Positions 59,501 to 64,000 of a DNA stretch of 64,000 nt are shown piece by piece (within the stretch, counting starts at the first letter, position 1; each line of letters begins with the position of its first letter). The translations under genes and the position numbers were made by a program. The notes beneath the pieces were generated by a model. It saw only the letters and a list, made by a program, of their open reading frames with translations, made no database searches and was not told where the DNA came from. Source of the stretch: Macrocybe gigantea (Eukaryota; Basidiomycota; Agaricomycetes; Agaricales; Callistosporiaceae). Location: NCBI GenBank assembly GCA_011319805.1, contig SJRY01000257.1, positions 248,001-312,000 on the forward strand, read 5' to 3'.

Positions 59501-60388
59501 GTCTGGTTCCACAAGCGGTTACACTGGGAACTCATTATATTATGGTGAAATGGTACCTTTGGCGCCGATGTGATCCGGATGGCGTAGACAGGTGATATTT
59601 GGATGTATGGCCTCAAGTTCCGACTGGGCGCTCTCTGATTAACGTTACGTCGATCTGGAATGGAAATTCTCGCCGACCTTTGTGTGCTTCGAGTTCATTG
59701 GCATGGATTGTCTAAGCTGGGCAAGAGTGAGCAAAAAGGCGGAGCACAGTGTGACCAGCGTACCTCTTTGTTGACGATTACATATATCTTGACTCCCTGT
59801 TGTGCTTTGCGCCCGAGGATGCGATCAAGTCTCCACTCTGCATGATAAGCAGGGGGACGGCGAAGGTAAAGCTCTGGGGTGAGCCACCAATCCTGGCGCA
59901 TATTGTGAACGGGTGTATATGGAGCTCGCATCGAGGTCTAGACAGGAGAGTATTCACCATAATGAAGATAACCTCCTTCGCATTATCAAGGAGTTCGGAC
60001 AGAGCCCACATGTAGTCGTGGCCATCAATGTGCCTAGTTGTCCATTAACACGCATATATGTGCACATCGGCGATATGGCGACCAATGAAGGCTCACCATT
60101 TCACAAAATTGTCGCTCCGCTCGCATGCAAAACTTTGAAATCTGTGGCCCGCTTTGATTTCCTCCATGATCTGGTCCCGCTGTATGTCCGCTAGACTCTC
60201 ATGTCGCCCTGGTTGTGATAGGTCGGCGATGGATACACGCTACTCATCGAAAGGCCCACGGTTTGGAGTCAGAATCCCTGTTCTTGACTCAGTCTCTCAA
60301 AAGCCATCTCGACTCAAACATACCTACCTGCAACTTGGTTTCGAGCACGACGAAGCCCTTTCGAAACCTTATCCGCTAGCTCGGGCAT
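56583..60388 (-). CDS. Fungal phospholipase D with degenerate first HKD motif
   Basis: A PLD1/Spo14-type enzyme hydrolyses phosphatidylcholine to phosphatidic acid. ATG at 60388 gives MPELADKVSKGLRRARNQVA, and TGA is at 56583-56585. Conserved blocks over many short introns are HIDGHDYMWALSELLDNAKE, PELYLRRPPAYHAEWRLDRI, LGRKAQQGVKIYVIVNKEV, IVDNTFACIGGIDLSFGRWD, THNHPLADVHPTDF, LFPGQDYNNARIMNFKNV, VVRSVSDWSHGVLTERSIQN, AAQYRTINRGGNSIYEEIRK, MDYIRFYHLRVYDRINAPV, QAALARQWVGEDS and GDGDSEIALVIEDQNMR. HKD2 is intact (LYVHSKLMIVDDR, about 57466-57513). In HKD1 the usual HHEK reads HNEN (59476-59487), so catalytic His and Lys both appear changed. No PX or PH domain is visible upstream. Lipid-hydrolase activity is therefore uncertain. 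Confidence 0.85.
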
Positions 60389-60730
60389 CGTATGGAGAGA
60401 GAGAGAGACTGCAATGATGGATGCACGTGTGGGCGAAAAGGTCACGTTTGGTCATTCATTTCATGTTTTGGAGACCATACATTTCCGCGTCTAAGGAGGT
60501 GGTGTCCTTCAGACCTCCTCGCAAATTTCGTTACCGTGGTGAAGTTTCGTAAGCGGCCTGTAGAGCGGGTAGTCCCTATGTAAGTTGGCAGCGAGTTGCG
60601 CGTTGCAAGTTGCAACGTTGAGGGGATTTACAGGTTAACCACGTGACACGCATTTCTGACACCATGTGCTGCGTGCGCCCCTCGTCACCTCCGGCGATCT
60701 TGTTTGTGCGGGACCTGGGCATCCCTCACG
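60389..60730. other. Divergent spacer PLD / MON2
   Basis: A short GA repeat (60393-60409) lies near the PLD start. No other feature was seen. Confidence 0.5.
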
Positions 60731-63700
60731 ATGAGCTCGCTGGCTTTTTTGGTTACAGAGTTGCAGGTATGTCGTCACACGCGGATTTCTTGCGTTCCTG
60801 ACGAAAAAGAACCTTCTAGTCGTTGGCCAGCGAAACGAGACGGAAGCATCCTGAAATTCGAGAGGTAAGCTGTCGGGCTTGGGTCGACCGGTCTTGGACC
60901 CCTAATCTTGTTCTTTTGGGAAGGCAGCTGAGAGGTCTTTGGCAATTCTAAGAGCGTCGCCGGAGCAGGCAACCGCGAAACTAGCTTCAGGTACGTAGTA
61001 TTGTCCTTCTCGGTCTGGCATTGCGTTCATAATTTCAAGATGGACCGCAATCCGACGAACTACTCAAGCCCGTGTTCATGGGATGTGCGACGAAGAATGC
61101 CAAAGTCGTCGCCATCTCCCTCGGTTCGCTGCAGCGTTTGATCGCTCTCAAGGCCGTTCCGCAATCCGCTGTCACACTCATTGTCAAGACAATGAGCGAT
61201 GCCATGAATCAAGGAGTCGACATTCAGCTGCGGATATTGCAAACGCTCGTGTCGTTGATCACGAACTTTCCAACCATCCATGGCGACCTTCTTGGTGATG
61301 TATGCAATTACCCTGCTCAGAAGCGTCATAATTCACCCTGCAAACCCGTTAACAGGCACTGCTACTCTGCTTCAAACTTCAAGAATCAAAGATTGCGGTG
61401 GTGTCTTCCACTGCTGCGGCAACGCTCCGACAACTTGTCATGTTCATAGTGGATAAGATGGTGGCGGAAGATAATGAAGAGGAGAATGCGAGCCAACAAA
61501 TGTTAGAAGTGGTTCTACCGGACGGAACGAAGAAAACTATGGGACCATCTGCCTGCGATGCGTTTTCCGTCTTCGAAGATTTGTGCCTTTTGGCGAATTC
61601 GGAAAAACCGCACTTCTTGAGGCTCGAATTCCTCCACAAAACTTTTGCACTGGAACTAATCGAAAGTGTACTAACAAACTATCATCCCCTGTTCCAAAAG
61701 GTCTTTTGCCTCCTCGTCTCCGAATCCCATCCATCTCATCATGTTGACACTCAGCACCCAGAACTTATCATGCTCTTGCAACACCATCTATGCCCGCTTC
61801 TGCTCAAGGCCATTTCTGACCGACCCATCTTTCCTCTGACCTTGCGTTGCACCCGTGTCGTGTTTCTTCTGCTAAAGCAATTCTCTGCGGAGCTGGAGAC
61901 TGAGGCAGAGGTCTTTCTCATGCTTCTCATCCGTATATTTGCAGAGGACGCCGAGTCAGGGGCTGGATCGTCAGGAGATGTGTCCCATGCACCTCGCCCT
62001 CATTGGATGAGAGTCCTCTCCATGGAAGTCATGCGAGGGTGCGCTCGTATTCTGTTCGTCAACCCATCTGCCCCTCTGACGTGGCCCACAGAATTTGCAG
62101 CGACGCCGAATTAATACGTAACATGTGGTCACGATATGATGCCCAGTCTCCCGGTTCCAAAGTTTTTGGTTCATTGGTTACAGCTCTGACGCGGCTCATA
62201 ACCGAAAAGCCTGCCATACTTGGTGTCGGTTCGCAGATGGCTGGTGTTGGAGTTGACCAAGGTTCGAGCTACAGTTTGGACGTCGGAGGCATTACTGGGC
62301 GAGTAGCCACTGCTGCCAGCGCTACTGTTTCAGGAGTGGTTGGGATGATGGGCTCTGCAGGGGGGTTGAGTTTGCAATTATCGTCCATGAAATTGCAATG
62401 GCGAGTACTCATGGTTTCTTGCCTCACTTTGCACCTGTTGACTCCAAGGACAGCATCGATCAACTGGACAAGGCTGACTCCCCTCCTATTCCGGAAACTT
62501 ACATCTACCTTCTCGCGCTTCAATGCATAACGTCGCTATGTGAAGGTTTTGCGTCCTTCACAGGACCTCTGTATACATCCATGATTTTCCAACGACCTCG
62601 TGCTGCAGGGGAACCGTTGTCCGTGCCCCTCCAGCTCTGAATTTGAAAACATTGCCCGAAGACGATGTATCGAGAAAGCAATTGGAAATAGTCCGCGACA
62701 TCATTGAGAACGGCTGGCCAGCACTTTTAGCCGCATTGTCGTTTATCATCGCGACTAATCTCTCAGACGAACTATTCGTAGAGGTTCTTGCCGCTTATCA
62801 GTCGATGACAAATGTTTCCGGCATGCTGGGTCTGACCATACCTCGGGACGCCTTCTTTACCAGCCTGGCGAAGTTTGCTGTCCCCAGCCGCGTTTTGACG
62901 AGTCTCGAGTCATACATTGAATCTCAAACTCCGCGATCTACAAGCACTTTGACTGAGAATCTAGGTTTGACAGGACCATCCCATCCGCCTGGCCTATCGG
63001 AACGCAATATGGCCTGCCTCAAAGTCCTGATAGCGAGCGCCATGTACCTGGCAGGAAGCCTTGGTGGAAGCTGGTTCAACGTCCTCGAAGTGCTCCAAAA
63101 TGCGGATTATATTCTCACTTCGAAGGTGACCCAAACATCCGCGAAGAAGGGCATCTTCAGCTCCAGTCCAAGCAGCGCGCCTGCTAGCCGTTCTGTATCC
63201 GCCGCTTCAACAACGCCTCCGCAGGCTTCGACTTCCCGGCACCCATTGTTGAGCGATCTGGATGCTGATACTTTGCTGGGCGCTATCCAACGTTTATTCG
63301 ACGCGTCCAAGAACCTGGAGGATTCCGCTTTCAAGGACTTCGTTGATGCTTTGTGTCGCCTCAGCGCCGAGATGATCGAGATGCAGACCGTTTCGTCCGG
63401 AATTATACTAGAGTCCGACAATGACGACGATACGTCATCGCTCGGTGTATCTCCCATGTCTCAAGCCCATAGACGGCGTATCAGTGGCATACATATGCCT
63501 CGCGCCACGGTGAGTCTTTTGACGACTGGTCTGTCTGCGTTGGATTTTGATAATCACTCTATCAGCGGACCGGCGATTTTGGCATCGCGAGACTCGGTGG
63601 TGTCGCAATGCTTAACATCCATCGACTTATCTACAGAGCTCCGGAGATTGCTTGGGATACTGTCACGTCCCATTTACTGTCGGTCATCCATATACTTTAC

Positions 63701-64000
63701 GCTCCTCAACCGATAAGGATTCAAGCTGCCAGCGTTTTGGATGAAATCCTTCTCATTGTCCCTCGTAATTTATCCACGACCGGCGAACTGCAAGGTCAAG
63801 TTCAAAAGCGGGTTTTTAATGTTTTGTCTCAGCAAGTCATCGTTGATAATACCTCGCCTGTGGCAAATACCACGACTTCCGTGGAACTGCGTAGAATGGG
63901 TCTGGAAACGTTGCATCAGATTCTCCAGGCATCGGGCCACACTCTTGTCACCGGTTGGGAAACAATTTTCCTCATGCTCGGCAGTGTTTGTAGATCTGTT
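60731..64000 (+). CDS. MON2: Mon2, Sec7/BIG-related Golgi-endosome scaffold (5' part)
   Basis: Mon2 is a large DCB-HUS protein related to Arf-GEFs but lacking the Sec7 core. It works at trans-Golgi and endosomes with Dop1 and Neo1. ATG 60731 gives MSSLAFLVTELQ|SLASETRR, KHPEIREAAERSLAIL and the DCB block LLKPVFMGCATKNAKVVAIS, LGSLQRLIALKAVP, LRILQTLVSLITNFPTIHGD. HUS-type blocks follow: ALELIESVLTNYHPLFQ, HPELIMLLQHHLCPLLLKAI and RPIFPLTLRCTRVVFLLLKQ, then YIYLLALQCITSLCEGFASF, NGWPALLAALSFIIATNLSD and LIYRAPEIAWDTVTSHLLSV. The first exon encodes only 12 residues. One base (G) is missing near 62616, where PLSVPLQL-stop should read VVRAPPALNL. The gene runs off the right edge still in frame (LMLGSVCRSV). 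Confidence 0.85.

Overview
The window is a piece of a filamentous basidiomycete nuclear genome, most likely an agaricomycete. Genes are intron-dense, with introns mostly 45-65 nt, GT-AG and often cutting codons. They lie on both strands with short spacers, and the products (Rsp5, TAF11, Elp6, Ste24, Atg22, SUMO, Mon2, an agaricomycete-type 7TM protein, an MpaB-like oxygenase, a DUF4243 enzyme, ricin-B lectins) fit that group. I re-spliced the genes by eye, so the reported coordinates span exons plus introns.

Layout. 1-205: end of an RSP5-type HECT ligase. 0.5-4.3 kb: a damaged tract in which a Ty3/gypsy gag-protease fragment (about 2244-3975) is fused to the 5' side of a broken mRNA cap guanine-N7 methyltransferase and abuts a 5'-truncated D-erythronate dehydrogenase-like fragment. 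4.8-9.4 kb: MpaB-like oxygenase, TAF11, an initiator tRNA-Met and ELP6. 9.8-13.2 kb: two paralogous ricin-B lectins. 14.4-22 kb: magnesium-dependent phosphatase-1, a GT15 mannosyltransferase and a questin-oxidase-like enzyme, separated by long empty spacers. 24.4-36 kb: F-box protein, STE24, ATG22, SUMO, a basic low-complexity protein and a phytanoyl-CoA dioxygenase-like enzyme. 36.5-43.5 kb: ZIP transporter, fungal 7TM protein and a cytochrome P450. 43.9-53.2 kb: an unrecognised protein with four dsRBD-like modules, TVP38 and an Iec1-like zinc-finger protein. 53.4-64 kb: a membrane-anchored ankyrin protein with one repeat per exon, phospholipase D with a degenerate first HKD motif, and the start of MON2, which runs off the right edge.

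Most genes are unrelated housekeeping genes (ubiquitin and SUMO, Pol II transcription, tRNA modification, CaaX processing, autophagy, Golgi traffic). Several oxidative enzymes are present but spread out, and I see no biosynthetic cluster with a backbone synthase. Many otherwise conserved genes carry a single-base frame break, usually one base missing from a short homopolymer. This looks like indel error in the underlying assembly, so broken frames alone should not be read as pseudogenes. The retroelement junction tract is the exception, because there real segments are missing.
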